NCBI GenBank assembly: GCA_963734085.1
Contig: CAVTFT010000007.1
Location: forward strand, 620,001 to 684,000
Direction: 5' to 3'
Origin: CAIWHR01 sp963734085
Lineage (GTDB): Bacteria > Pseudomonadota > Gammaproteobacteria > Burkholderiales > Casimicrobiaceae
Length of the DNA: 64,000 nt
Shown here: piece by piece, positions 48,033 through 56,947 of the stretch
Numbering within the stretch: the stretch's first letter is position 1
Layout of the letters: each line of letters begins with the position of its first letter
Program-made: the position numbers and the translations under genes
Notes under the pieces: generated by a model
The model's input: the letters and a program-made list of their open reading frames with translations, nothing else
Database searches by the model: none
Told to the model about the DNA's origin: nothing

Positions 48033-48060
48033 CGCTCGCACCGACGTCGGCTTCCCGTCC

Positions 48061-48747
48061 ATGACTTCCCGCAACGTCCGCCATCCGCCCCGCGCTGCGT
48101 CCCCGCGCCAAACCCGCAAGTCCGGCGCCGGCGGCACGTTGCTCGGGCTTTTCATCGGTATTGCGCTGGGAATCTCGCTCGCTGCGGCGGTGGCGTTCTA
48201 CCTCATGAAATCGGGCAATCCGTATCAGGCGCTGTCGACAGCCAGGGAGCTGCCGCGCGAGCCGGCGCGCGAACCGGCGAAATCGGGCAAGACAGAGCCG
48301 GGTACCACGGAAAAGCCACGTTTCGACTTCTACAAGATCCTGCCGGGCATCGAAGAGCCAAAGGTGCAGGGAAACGTGGCGCGGCCGCAACCGGACAGGG
48401 CCACCGTCGAGCGCGCGGCATCTCCCGAAAAATCGGAGAAACCATCCGACAGGAACGTCGCAAGGGCCGACGAACGCAGCCCTCCGGATTCCGCGGCGCG
48501 GGCGCCCAAGCCCTCCGATCGATTCTGGTTGCAAGCCGGGTCGTTCGCGGCCGAATCCGACGCGGAAAACCTTCGGGCGCGCCTTGCGCTCGCCGGATGG
48601 GAGGCGGCGGTGCAGGCGGCGACGCTGCCGGACAAAGGCGTCCGCTATCGCGTGCGCCTCGGGCCCTACGACAACACCGATGAGCTGAACCGCATCAAGG
48701 GCGAGCTCGGCAAGCGCGGCTTCGACGTGGCAGTGATCAAGTACTGA
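48061..48747 (+). CDS. SPOR-domain protein (FtsN-like)
   Basis: A 228-residue bitopic inner-membrane protein. A short basic cytoplasmic head is followed by one helix (GTLLGLFIGIALGISLAAAV, about 27-48) and a Pro/Glu/Lys-rich linker. The C-terminal SPOR domain (about 150-228, FWLQAGSFAAESDAENLRA, YRVRLGPYDNTDELNRI) binds denuded septal peptidoglycan. It sits between argS and dsbA, a common betaproteobacterial order. It could be the divisome protein FtsN, but the linker is too diverged for a firm symbol. Confidence 0.85.
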   Translation: MTSRNVRHPPRAASPRQTRKSGAGGTLLGLFIGIALGISLAAAVAFYLMKSGNPYQALSTARELPREPAREPAKSGKTEPGTTEKPRFDFYKILPGIEEPKVQGNVARPQPDRATVERAASPEKSEKPSDRNVARADERSPPDSAARAPKPSDRFWLQAGSFAAESDAENLRARLALAGWEAAVQAATLPDKGVRYRVRLGPYDNTDELNRIKGELGKRGFDVAVIKY

Positions 48748-48849
48748 ACGAATTCGGAGGCGGCGTGGAGGGAACTCCGCGCGCCGTTGCCGGACCAACC
48801 TCAACGGCTCGCCGCGGCTGGCGTTTCGCCGTTCAACAGGGGAGATGGA

Positions 48850-49515
48850 ATGATGCGCTGGATGTCAAACGTGGTCCGCCGGCTGCCCGTGGCGGCGCTC
48901 GCCCTCTTCGTTCCCTTGTCGCTCGTTGCGACGGCAGGGGCGCAAGGGCCGCAGGAAGGGCGGGAGTACACGCGGATCCGCAATCCGGTGCCGGTCGAGA
49001 CCGGCAACAAAATCGAGGTAATCGAGTTCTTCTCGTATGGCTGCCCGCATTGCGGCGAGTTCGAGCCGATCCTCGACGCGTGGCTGAAGACGGTGCCTCC
49101 TGACGTGCAATTCCGGCGGGTGCCGGTGATGTTCCAGGATCGCTGGGCTCCGCTCGCGAAGATCTATTACACGCTCGATGCGCTGGGCGAGGAAGCGCGG
49201 CTCTCGCCCGAGGTCTTCGTCGCGATTCACGGCAAGGGGCTGCCGCTGTGGCAGGAGAAGGCGTTTTTCGACTGGGCTGCGAGCAAGGGCCTCGATCGCA
49301 AGAAGGTCGAGGACATGTACAACTCGTTCGCGATCGCCGGCAAGATGAACCGGGCGCGGCAGCAGGCGGAGCTCTACCGCGTGCAGTCGGTGCCGCTTGT
49401 CGTGATCGACGGCAAATTCATCACCGCATCGGACAAGGTGGGCACGCACGGAATGATGCCTCCGGTCATGGATGCGCTGATCGCGAAAGCGCGCGCCGAA
49501 CGGCCGAAGAATTGA
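48850..49515 (+). CDS. dsbA: Periplasmic thiol:disulfide oxidoreductase DsbA
   Basis: A 221-residue oxidant that introduces disulfides into exported proteins. The signal peptide ends near LVATAGAQ, and the thioredoxin fold contains the active site Cys65-Pro-His-Cys68 in FFSYGCPHCGEFEP. The cis-Pro loop is VQSVPLVVIDGKF. GGGGAGA precedes the ATG at 48850; an adjacent ATG at 48853 is equally possible. The next gene begins at or just after its stop. Confidence 0.94.
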   Translation: MMRWMSNVVRRLPVAALALFVPLSLVATAGAQGPQEGREYTRIRNPVPVETGNKIEVIEFFSYGCPHCGEFEPILDAWLKTVPPDVQFRRVPVMFQDRWAPLAKIYYTLDALGEEARLSPEVFVAIHGKGLPLWQEKAFFDWAASKGLDRKKVEDMYNSFAIAGKMNRARQQAELYRVQSVPLVVIDGKFITASDKVGTHGMMPPVMDALIAKARAERPKN

Positions 49516-49552
49516 CGCCGCGCCGCCGGCGCCAGCGCGCACGACGCCGAAC

Positions 49553-50314
49553 CTGAACGTCTTCATCACCGGCGCGAGCAGCGGCATCGGCGCCGCGCTC
49601 GCGCGCCACTATGCGGCGCATGGCGCGTTCGTCGGGCTCTTCGCGCGGCGGCAGTGCGAGCTCGACATGCTCGCGGCCGAGCTCGGTGCCGATCGTGCAG
49701 CGGTGTACGCGGGCGACGTGCGTGACGCCGCGGCGCTTGCGAGCGCGGCGGCGGCATTCATCGCCCGCTTCGGTCCGCCCGCGATCGTCATCGCCAATGC
49801 CGGAATTTCCCGCGGTACGCTCACCGGGCACACGGAGGACCTCGCGGTGTTTCGCGCGGTGTTCGACACCAACGTGCAGGGCATCGTCGCCACGTTCGAT
49901 CCGTTTCTTGCTGCGATGCGTACCGCGCGGTCAGGCGCGCTGGTCGGCATCGCGAGCGTCGCGGGCTTCCGCGGCCTTCCCGGCGCAGGCGCGTATTCGG
50001 CGTCGAAGGCTGCGGCGATCACGTATCTCGAGAGCCTGCGGGTCGAGCTTCGGGGCACCGGCATTGCGGTCGTCACGATCTGTCCCGGATACGTCGCCAC
50101 GCCGATGACCGAGAAGAATCCGTACTCCATGCCGTTCCGGATCGACGCGGACCGTGCAGCGCGCCTCATCGCGCGCGCAATCGCGCGCCGGCGACGCTTC
50201 TACGTGCTGCCGTGGCCGATGGCGGTCGTCGGGTGCGCGTTGCGCATGCTCCCGCGGCCACTCTATGACTTCGCGTTCGCGCGCGCGCCGCGCAAGCCGC
50301 GCGTCGGCGAGTAA
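49553..50314 (+). CDS. Short-chain dehydrogenase/reductase, start codon non-standard
   Basis: A classical SDR of about 253 residues. The cofactor loop VFITGASSGIG is immediately after the likely CTG start at 49553. NAG lies in VIANAGIS, the catalytic Ser-Tyr-Lys in IASVAGFRGLPGAGAYSASKAA, and ICPGYVATPMTE follows. In this frame there is no ATG, GTG or TTG between an upstream stop at 49475-49477 and an ATG at 49667 that would delete the cofactor loop. Start is therefore CTG at 49553 or ATT at 49511, which overlaps the dsbA stop. The substrate is unknown; the C-terminal RFYVLPWPMAVVG hydrophobic segment resembles membrane-associated SDRs. Confidence 0.85.
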   Translation: MNVFITGASSGIGAALARHYAAHGAFVGLFARRQCELDMLAAELGADRAAVYAGDVRDAAALASAAAAFIARFGPPAIVIANAGISRGTLTGHTEDLAVFRAVFDTNVQGIVATFDPFLAAMRTARSGALVGIASVAGFRGLPGAGAYSASKAAAITYLESLRVELRGTGIAVVTICPGYVATPMTEKNPYSMPFRIDADRAARLIARAIARRRRFYVLPWPMAVVGCALRMLPRPLYDFAFARAPRKPRVGE

Positions 50315-50350
50315 GGCGATCCGGGAGACCGCGCCGACCTCACGCTCTCG

Positions 50351-50380
50351 AAACGAAAAAGGCCGCCATCCAGGCGGCCC
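50351..50380 (-). terminator. Terminator of the GDSL autotransporter gene
   Basis: On the minus strand GGCCGCC-TGGAT-GGCGGCC is followed by TTTTTCG. The stem arms are 50361-50367 and 50373-50379 on the plus strand. It lies 25 bases past the autotransporter stop and also sits just after the SDR gene. Confidence 0.85.
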
Positions 50381-50404
50381 CTCCGGGGACACGACACCGG
50401 CGTG

Positions 50405-52234
50405 CTACATCGGCATGCGCAAGCCGACGGTGACGGCCCAGTAATTGCCGTCGCCCTTCGCCGCGGTTCCCGATCCGGAAATGTAGCCGGTGATGCCGCC
50501 GAGGTCGGTGGCGGCGCCGAGGTTGAACAGCACGTAGTTGTTATCCGGCTTTGGCGCGGGGATGCCGTAATTGCCGCCGAGCGTCACCGACGAGGCGTCG
50601 ATCGTGCGGTCCTTGTCGAGAGAATCGTATTCCCACGTCGCGCGCGCCCACGGGCGGATGCCGCTCCACGTGCCGGCGACCTGCCAGCCCAGGCTCCAAA
50701 GCAGCTGCTCGTTATTCTGCTGGCCGTAGGTGAGCGCGGTGCTGTCCGATCCCGTCTCCGAAAACTGGCGGACGATCGCTTTCGTGTACGTCAGGCGCGC
50801 GTAAGGACCATGCAGGATGTCCTGCAGATGGAACCAGAAGCCGCCGAGCAGTCGTCCGGTGTATTCGTAACCGCGCGTCTCCCCGCTCTCGTTTCGCACG
50901 GTCGCGCCGAGCGGAATGTTGCGGTTGACGTCGCTGTAGTCGAGGCTGCCCGCGCCGAGCGTCGCGCCGACGTACCACGGACCTTCGCCGTAACCCGCGT
51001 AGAACGTGCCTGTCGGCTGGCGCAGCGTATAGCCACCGCCGGCGCCGCCGAAGTCGCCCTTGTTCTCGGTGTAGCCGAACATGCCGCCGACCAGCAGCCG
51101 GTCGGACACCCTGCCGTCGAGGCCGACGACGACCGAGTTTTCGTGGCCGGTGCCGTTGCTCGGGCCGGCGTTCATGTCGATGCTGCCGTAGTCGTAGGCG
51201 ACCCACGCGTCGAGCTTCTTCGTCGATTGCGGCGCGTTCAGGCTCGACCACATTCTCCCGTCGAGCGCGCGGAAATTCGCGTCCTCGACGCGGAACGGCG
51301 CTTCGCCCAACGCTGCCATCTGCTCCGGACCGGTGATCATCGAGGTGATCGCCTGCGCGATGATCGCGCCGGTCGCCGTCGTCGGGTGCACGCCGTCGGC
51401 GAAGACGTAGGTCTGCGCCGCGTTCGGCACGACGAGATTTGCGGGGGTGCATACGAGTGACGCCGTGGTGCCGCAAGCGGGCGTCGTCGCGTTGGTGAAG
51501 CCGTAGAGCGCAGGATTGGCCGTGACTTCGTTCAGGAGCTGATAGGCGTTAAAGCGGATCGTCGGGACACTGGTCGCATTGAGCGCGCCAAACAACGTGC
51601 TGTTGTACAGCTGCGAAATGGCGGTGAGCTGAGCTGCACCCGCCGCGCCCTGCGACAGGCCGAAGGGCGTCTTGCCAATATCTGGGACGTTCCACACGAC
51701 GATGTAATTCGCGCCGCCCGCATGCAGCGTCGCGATGACTCCGGCGAACTGCGTCGCGGACAGCGCGACATTGGCCTGTAGCTGTGTCTGGTTGATCGTC
51801 CCGCCGGCGAGAGCGGTGAGCTGCGTGAAGATGTCGTTGGCGCCGCCGTCGATCGCGTAGACTGCGTTTGGATCGGCGGGCCCTTTGGCGAGAAACTGCG
51901 TGACCTGCGTCGCGATCGGAACAGCAGCGTTGGTCGGCGGCGTGGGCGGATATCCGGGTGTCTGCGTCACCTGCGCGCCTCCGTACGCATAGTCGGTGCC
52001 GCCCTGATTGGCCGGCGTGACGGCGAAGCCGAAAGTCTGTCCGAATGGCGTAACCCATATGGGCCCGGGGTTCGTCGTGAACAGACCCGTTCCGGGCGGC
52101 AATACAGGCTTGAACGATCCGGCGTCGATGAGACTATCGCCAAAGAAATATCCGTTCGTGAACTGCGCGGCAGCCGGTGCCGAAACGGCGAGGGCGATTG
52201 CGCCGGCGAGCAGAGTACGTTTGAAGTTCCGCAT
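50405..52234 (-). CDS. GDSL-type esterase autotransporter
   Basis: A 609-residue outer-membrane protein. The signal peptide MRNFKRTLLAGAIALAVSAPAAA precedes the SGNH-hydrolase passenger: block I FFGDSLIDAG with Ser34, Asn-containing IDGGANDIF, and the catalytic Asp/His in VFADGVHPTT. The C-terminal third (about 330-609) is an autotransporter beta-barrel with alternating strands (GMFGYTENKGDFGG) ending in a short aromatic-poor strand RMPM. The architecture matches EstA-type esterases. AGGAGA precedes the ATG. The substrate is unknown; relatives hydrolyse short acyl esters at the cell surface and affect motility or rhamnolipid production. Confidence 0.9.
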   Translation of the reverse strand: MRNFKRTLLAGAIALAVSAPAAAQFTNGYFFGDSLIDAGSFKPVLPPGTGLFTTNPGPIWVTPFGQTFGFAVTPANQGGTDYAYGGAQVTQTPGYPPTPPTNAAVPIATQVTQFLAKGPADPNAVYAIDGGANDIFTQLTALAGGTINQTQLQANVALSATQFAGVIATLHAGGANYIVVWNVPDIGKTPFGLSQGAAGAAQLTAISQLYNSTLFGALNATSVPTIRFNAYQLLNEVTANPALYGFTNATTPACGTTASLVCTPANLVVPNAAQTYVFADGVHPTTATGAIIAQAITSMITGPEQMAALGEAPFRVEDANFRALDGRMWSSLNAPQSTKKLDAWVAYDYGSIDMNAGPSNGTGHENSVVVGLDGRVSDRLLVGGMFGYTENKGDFGGAGGGYTLRQPTGTFYAGYGEGPWYVGATLGAGSLDYSDVNRNIPLGATVRNESGETRGYEYTGRLLGGFWFHLQDILHGPYARLTYTKAIVRQFSETGSDSTALTYGQQNNEQLLWSLGWQVAGTWSGIRPWARATWEYDSLDKDRTIDASSVTLGGNYGIPAPKPDNNYVLFNLGAATDLGGITGYISGSGTAAKGDGNYWAVTVGLRMPM

Positions 52235-52412
52235 GACGGTGTCTCCTGGAAGAAGGGGCAGGCGAGAACAGCGAAGAATGGGGAAACGCGAAAAGCCGAC
52301 GCTGATTCGATTCTAGTCCAAAAGCCGCCCCGAGGCCGCCGGAAGGAACGTCCGGCGGGTCAACGGCCACCCGAGACGGATCGTTTATGCAACACTGTTC
52401 GATGGAGGGGCC
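52235..52412. other. Divergent promoter region autotransporter / FecR-W-rich gene
   Basis: In this 178-base gap a TAGAAT on the minus strand (plus 52311-52316) may be the -10 of the autotransporter gene. On the plus side GGAGG at 52404-52408 is the ribosome-binding site of the next gene. I see no other structure. Confidence 0.45.
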
Positions 52413-54527
52413 ATGCGCAGGCGCCAGATCGCGCGGGGTTGCGGAGCGCTTCCTGCTGCCCGCGAGAACGATTCCGGTTTCGCTTTTGTCGCCGCGCTGA
52501 TTGCGGTGATTGTGCTCGCCTGTGGCCCGCGTGCGGTTCGCGCCGACGACGATCTGCCGGGTCGCGTCGGACGCATTGCCGATTTGGCCGGCCAACTCTA
52601 TCAATCGCCCGAGGACCGCGCCACCGAGTGGGTGCCGATCGGTCTCAATTACCCGGTCACCTCCGGCGACAATCTCTGGGTCTCCGGCGACGGCCGCGCC
52701 GAGGTCGATTACGGCGGCGGGCAGTTCCGGCTCGCGGGCGACACGAATCTGCACGTTTCGCGTCTCGACGACAACCAGATCGCGCTGTTCATCGCTCAGG
52801 GCCGCGCGATCTTTCGTGTTCGCGTGCTCGATCCGGGCGAGTCGGCGCGCATCGACGTCCCCAACACGCAAATCCAGCTGACGCGTCCGGGCGTGTATCG
52901 GATCGAAGTGACGCCGGATCGGCAGACGACGCGTGTCACGGTGCGCGAAGGCGAGGCGCAGGTCGCGTTCCCTGCGGGCGTGCAGCAGGCGCTGCCCGGG
53001 CAGACGGTGATCGTCAGCGGACCGGACGCATCGGTTGTCGACGTTCGCAACGGCGTGGGTCAGGACGGCTTCGACGTGTGGAGCGCGAGCCGCGATCGCC
53101 ACTACGAACGCAATCGCGCGCAAGCGTATGTCTCGCGGCAGATGGTCGGCTATGCCGATCTCGACGACTACGGCACCTGGCAGACGACGCCCGACTACGG
53201 TCCCGTCTGGTACCCCACTGCGGTGGCCGATGACTGGGCGCCGTATCGCTTCGGGTACTGGACCACTGTGGGCGGCTGGGGCTACACGTGGGTCGACGCC
53301 GCGCCTTGGGGCTACGCGCCGTTCCATTACGGTCGGTGGGCCTTCGTCGGTGGCCGCTGGGGCTGGTGTCCCGGCGCGTATGTCCCACGCCCGGTCTGGG
53401 CGCCGGCGCTGGTCGGCTGGGTCGGCGGTGCCGGGTGGGCGGTCTCGGCAAACTTCGGTTCGCCGGTGTACGGATGGGTTCCGCTCGGATGGGGCGAGCC
53501 GTATCACCCGTGGTGGCACCGTTGTTCGTACAACTGCTGGACGCAATACAACCGGCCGTACGCGGTGAACGTTTCCGCGCGCCCCAGCGCGCCGCCTCCA
53601 CGGTACCGGAACGTCGGCGTGCCGGGCGCCGTCACCGTCGTCAACGGAGCCACGCTGGCCGGGCGGATTCCGGTGGCGAACAACCTCGTCCGGGTACCGC
53701 CGCGCGACGTGTCCGCGGCGCCAGTGCTCGCCTCGGCGCCGCGTGTCGCGTCGGGTCCCCTGCATGTGCCGGTGGTCCGTGCAGGAACAGGCGGCACGCC
53801 GCAACCGGCTTCGACGTTCTATCCGGTCACGCGACCGGGCCAGGGCGCGGTCGGCGCGACGCTTCCGCCGCGGGTCGCGGTTCCGGCAGGAGAAGCGCGA
53901 CCGGGAACGCGCCAGGGCGCCAGTGCTCCTGCGGGCAGCGCGAGCACGATTACGCGTGCTCCCCCCGCGCCGCGTTCCGCAGCGCCCGCGGCGGTCGCGA
54001 ATCCTCCCCTCGGCGCACGCGCACCGGGCGGCGACACGGCAGCCAATCCTGCGGGCAGTCAGAATCTGTCGCGGCAGGCGCCGTCAGCGGCGGTGCCCAC
54101 GCATGGCGGCCGAGCCGCGATCGTGCCCGAAGCCAGTATCAGCGCAACGCCGCCGTCGGCACGCGGCGAGGCGCGCTCCGCGCCGCGGACGTTGCCGCCG
54201 CAATCGTCGGGTGCTCCGGTGCCGCAGACGGCGTCACCGCAACAAGCTCCTTCGACCCTCGCCCCGGCAGCGCGGCCGGTGCCTCAGCGGCCGCCACCCG
54301 CGGAGCGCGGGATACCGCTGCCGCCGCAGGGATCGCGTGGCGCACCCGCTGCCGCCCCTGCGCCACCGGTTGCGGCGCCAGCCGCCGGGCAGGCCGTGGT
54401 GGTTCCTCACGGCAGCGGACAGCCTGCGCCGGCGCATCCGGCAGCCGCGCCGCAGGAAAGCGGAAAGCCCGCCCACGCGGCGCCGCCCAAGGAAAATCCG
54501 AACGCCGCGACGTCACCGCGGCAGTAA
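52413..54527 (+). CDS. FecR-domain, W/G/Y-rich exported protein (DUF6600-like) with Pro/Ala tail
   Basis: A 704-residue protein. After a hydrophobic export segment (FVAALIAVIVLACGPRAVRA) comes a FecR-like beta domain (about 75-195, LWVSGDGRAEVDYGGGQFRL, VPNTQIQLTRPGVYRIEV). A tryptophan-dense region follows (about 245-385, YGTWQTTPDYGPVWYP, GRWAFVGGRWGWCPGAYVP), as in DUF6600 proteins. The last 300 residues are low-complexity Pro/Ala/Ser/Arg. FecR usually senses iron-siderophore signals, but no sigma factor or TonB receptor gene is next to it, so signalling is doubtful. A periplasmic or surface structural role is possible. Confidence 0.8.
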   Translation: MRRRQIARGCGALPAARENDSGFAFVAALIAVIVLACGPRAVRADDDLPGRVGRIADLAGQLYQSPEDRATEWVPIGLNYPVTSGDNLWVSGDGRAEVDYGGGQFRLAGDTNLHVSRLDDNQIALFIAQGRAIFRVRVLDPGESARIDVPNTQIQLTRPGVYRIEVTPDRQTTRVTVREGEAQVAFPAGVQQALPGQTVIVSGPDASVVDVRNGVGQDGFDVWSASRDRHYERNRAQAYVSRQMVGYADLDDYGTWQTTPDYGPVWYPTAVADDWAPYRFGYWTTVGGWGYTWVDAAPWGYAPFHYGRWAFVGGRWGWCPGAYVPRPVWAPALVGWVGGAGWAVSANFGSPVYGWVPLGWGEPYHPWWHRCSYNCWTQYNRPYAVNVSARPSAPPPRYRNVGVPGAVTVVNGATLAGRIPVANNLVRVPPRDVSAAPVLASAPRVASGPLHVPVVRAGTGGTPQPASTFYPVTRPGQGAVGATLPPRVAVPAGEARPGTRQGASAPAGSASTITRAPPAPRSAAPAAVANPPLGARAPGGDTAANPAGSQNLSRQAPSAAVPTHGGRAAIVPEASISATPPSARGEARSAPRTLPPQSSGAPVPQTASPQQAPSTLAPAARPVPQRPPPAERGIPLPPQGSRGAPAAAPAPPVAAPAAGQAVVVPHGSGQPAPAHPAAAPQESGKPAHAAPPKENPNAATSPRQ

Positions 54528-54560
54528 GCGTCCTGCCTGACTTGCAGCGCGCGCGGTGGT

Positions 54561-55034
54561 TTAGTTCGCGACCAGCGCGAGTCGCCTTCCGCCGTCGACC
54601 AGCTTGACGCGCTCGCCTTCGTGCACGGTCGGCTGGCTCGAGTAGGTGAAGGTGCGGTTCTGGCCGCTGTCCATCTTGATTCCGACCGACCAGTAACCGG
54701 TCTTCTTCTTGTTCTTTTCGACCTCGTTGCCGACGTAGGCACCCCCCGCAGCACCGGCGATCGTCGCAACGGTGTTGCCGCGCCCGCTGCCGATCTGATG
54801 GCCGAGGACGCCGCCCAGCACGCCACCCGCGACCATGCCGACACCCGAAGTCTTGCCCTGCTGCTCGACCCAACGGATCGATTGCACGACGCCGCAGTCG
54901 GCGCATTGGGCCGGTGCCGCAGCCGGTGCGGGCGCCCGCGGCGGAGCCTGCGTCTGCGCGAGCGCCAACGGCGCGAGAACGAATGCTGTTGCGCTGACGG
55001 TGATGGCTGCGAATCGCGAAACGAATCGATCCAT
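54561..55034 (-). CDS. Glycine-zipper 2TM domain outer-membrane-associated protein
   Basis: A 157-residue protein with a cleavable signal peptide (ITVSATAFVLAPLALAQ) and no lipobox. It has an Ala/Pro linker, a Cys pair in QCADCG, then the glycine zipper GMVAGGVLGGVLGHQIGSG and AGAAGGAYVGNEVEKNKK. A C-terminal beta region (GYWSVGIKMDSGQNRTF) is like SlyB/17-kDa antigen proteins. AAGGAGG six bases before the ATG fixes the start. It follows phaC by 59 bases in the same direction. Related proteins stabilise the envelope; this one's role is unknown. Confidence 0.85.
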   Translation of the reverse strand: MDRFVSRFAAITVSATAFVLAPLALAQTQAPPRAPAPAAAPAQCADCGVVQSIRWVEQQGKTSGVGMVAGGVLGGVLGHQIGSGRGNTVATIAGAAGGAYVGNEVEKNKKKTGYWSVGIKMDSGQNRTFTYSSQPTVHEGERVKLVDGGRRLALVAN

Positions 55035-55093
55035 GGCGGACCTCCTTGGGTGATGATATGTGCGTTTGACTATCACGAAGCCGGTGCGTGCCC

Positions 55094-56917
55094 TCATCGG
55101 CCGTCGGCGCGGATCCGCGCGTACGTCCCGGGCGCCGCCTCGATCACCCTGAGCTTTCCCTTGCCGGGAATGCGTGCCGGGACTTCGCGGCCGCGATGCG
55201 GCGCGAGCCATTTGGCCCAATCGCTCCACCACGAGCCTTCGTGCTGCTTCGCGTCGGCGAGCCAGGCATCGGGCGTCGCGGGCAGTTTGTCGTTCGTCCA
55301 GAAACCGTACTTGTTCGCGGCGGGAGGGTTGATCATGCCGGCGATGTGGCCCGAGCCCGACAGCACGAACCGCGATTTCCCCGAGAGGAGGCGTGGCCCC
55401 GCGTAGGTCGCCTTCCACGGCGCGATGTGATCCTCGATCGCGGAAGCGAAGTACGTCGGCACCGTCACCTTTGACACCTCGATCGGCACGCCGGAAAGCG
55501 TAATGCCGCCCGGTTCGCGCAGCAGGTTCTTCATGTACATGTTGCGCAGGTAGAAGCTGTGCATCGTCGCCGGCATCCTGGTGGCGTCCTGGTTCCAGTG
55601 CAGCAGGTCGAACGGAAACGGATCGCGTCCCATCAGGTAGTTGTTGATGACGAACGACCAGATGAGATCGTTGGAGCGCAGCATGTTGAACGTCGTCGCC
55701 ATCTCGCTCCCCTCGAGATAGCCGCGCTCGCTCATCTTGCGTTCGAGGGAAGCGACCTGGTCCTCGTCGATGAACACCTCGAGCTCGCCCGAGCGCGTGA
55801 AATCGACGAGCGACGTCATGAACGATGCGCTGACGATCCGCTTGTCCTTCTTCGCCGCCATGTAGGCGAGCGCCGCCGCGAGCAGCGTGCCGCCCAGGCA
55901 GTAGCCGAGCGCGTTCACTTCGGACTCGCCTGTCGCCTTCTCGATCGCGTCGAGCGCGGCAAGCGGCCCCTCCAGCAGATAGTCTTCGAAATCCTTGTGC
56001 GCGAGCTTGGCGTCGGGGTTGACCCACGACATCACGAACACGGTCATCCCCTGGTCGACCGCCCACTTGATCATCGAGTTCTTTTCGCGCAGGTCGAGGA
56101 TGTAGTACTTGTTGATCCACGGCGGCATGATGAGCAGCGGACGCTTCGCGACCTTTTTCGTCGTCGGCTCGTACTGGATCAGCTGCATCAGGTCGTTCTG
56201 GTAGACGACCTTGCCCGGCGTGGTCGCGATGTTGACGCCGAGCTCGAAGGCCTTGGTGTCGGTCATCGAGATCTTGAGCTGGCCGTTGCCGCGCTCGATG
56301 TCGTCCAGCAGGTTGTGCAGGCCCTTGACCAGGTTCTGCCCGCCGGTGGCGATCGTCTCGCGGAAGACCTCCGGGTTCGTGAGCGCGAAGTTCGACGGCG
56401 CCAGCGCGTCGATGTACTGGCGGGTGAAGAAGTCGACCTTCTTCTTCGTGCCCTCGTCTAGCCCTTCGACCGAGGCGACCGCATCGTGCAGCCAGCGCGC
56501 GGTGATCAGGTAGCCCTGCTTCACGTAGTCGAACAGGAAGTGCTCCTCCCAGTCCTCGTGGCGGAAGCGCTTGTCGCCCTTGTTCGGCGCCGCGACCGGC
56601 TCGGTCGACGCGCCCAGCATCTTCATCGTCGAGGCCTGCCACAGGTTCATGTAGTCCCACCAGAGGTTCATCTGCGTCTCGGCGAGCCGGTACGGATTCG
56701 CGAGCATCTTCGCCGCGAGCTCCATGAACGCCTTGCCGATGCCGAGCTCGTCGGCGACGAGCGACTTGCCGGCCTTGGTCTGGTGCGCGGCGAAGTCGCC
56801 GATCAGCTTCGCGCTCTTCTCGGCGGCGGAAGCGAGCGATTCGGCGAGCGCCACCGGGTCGTAGGAATGTGCCGGCACGGTTTCGGTCGGGGGAGCGGTC
56901 TTGGCGGTTGTGGACAT
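55094..56917 (-). CDS. phaC: Class I polyhydroxyalkanoate synthase
   Basis: A 607-residue enzyme that polymerises hydroxyacyl-CoA (normally 3-hydroxybutyryl-CoA) into storage polyester on granules. The N-terminal PhaC_N domain (RFRHEDWEEHFLFDYVKQGY) precedes the alpha/beta-hydrolase core with lipase-like box GYCLGG, nucleophile Cys340. Catalytic Asp lies in AIEDHIAPW and His in SGSGHIAGMINPP. The length matches class I. It is 30 bases downstream of the metallo-hydrolase gene. No phaB or phasin is in the window; the thiolase at 60.5 kb could feed the pathway. Confidence 0.96.
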   Translation of the reverse strand: MSTTAKTAPPTETVPAHSYDPVALAESLASAAEKSAKLIGDFAAHQTKAGKSLVADELGIGKAFMELAAKMLANPYRLAETQMNLWWDYMNLWQASTMKMLGASTEPVAAPNKGDKRFRHEDWEEHFLFDYVKQGYLITARWLHDAVASVEGLDEGTKKKVDFFTRQYIDALAPSNFALTNPEVFRETIATGGQNLVKGLHNLLDDIERGNGQLKISMTDTKAFELGVNIATTPGKVVYQNDLMQLIQYEPTTKKVAKRPLLIMPPWINKYYILDLREKNSMIKWAVDQGMTVFVMSWVNPDAKLAHKDFEDYLLEGPLAALDAIEKATGESEVNALGYCLGGTLLAAALAYMAAKKDKRIVSASFMTSLVDFTRSGELEVFIDEDQVASLERKMSERGYLEGSEMATTFNMLRSNDLIWSFVINNYLMGRDPFPFDLLHWNQDATRMPATMHSFYLRNMYMKNLLREPGGITLSGVPIEVSKVTVPTYFASAIEDHIAPWKATYAGPRLLSGKSRFVLSGSGHIAGMINPPAANKYGFWTNDKLPATPDAWLADAKQHEGSWWSDWAKWLAPHRGREVPARIPGKGKLRVIEAAPGTYARIRADGR

Positions 56918-56947
56918 GGTGGGCGCGCTTTCGTACGGGTTGTTCGG

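Noticed and set aside
49667..50314. Short-chain dehydrogenase starting at the ATG at 49667
   Set aside because: This would lose the TGASSGIG cofactor loop, which is encoded in frame just upstream.
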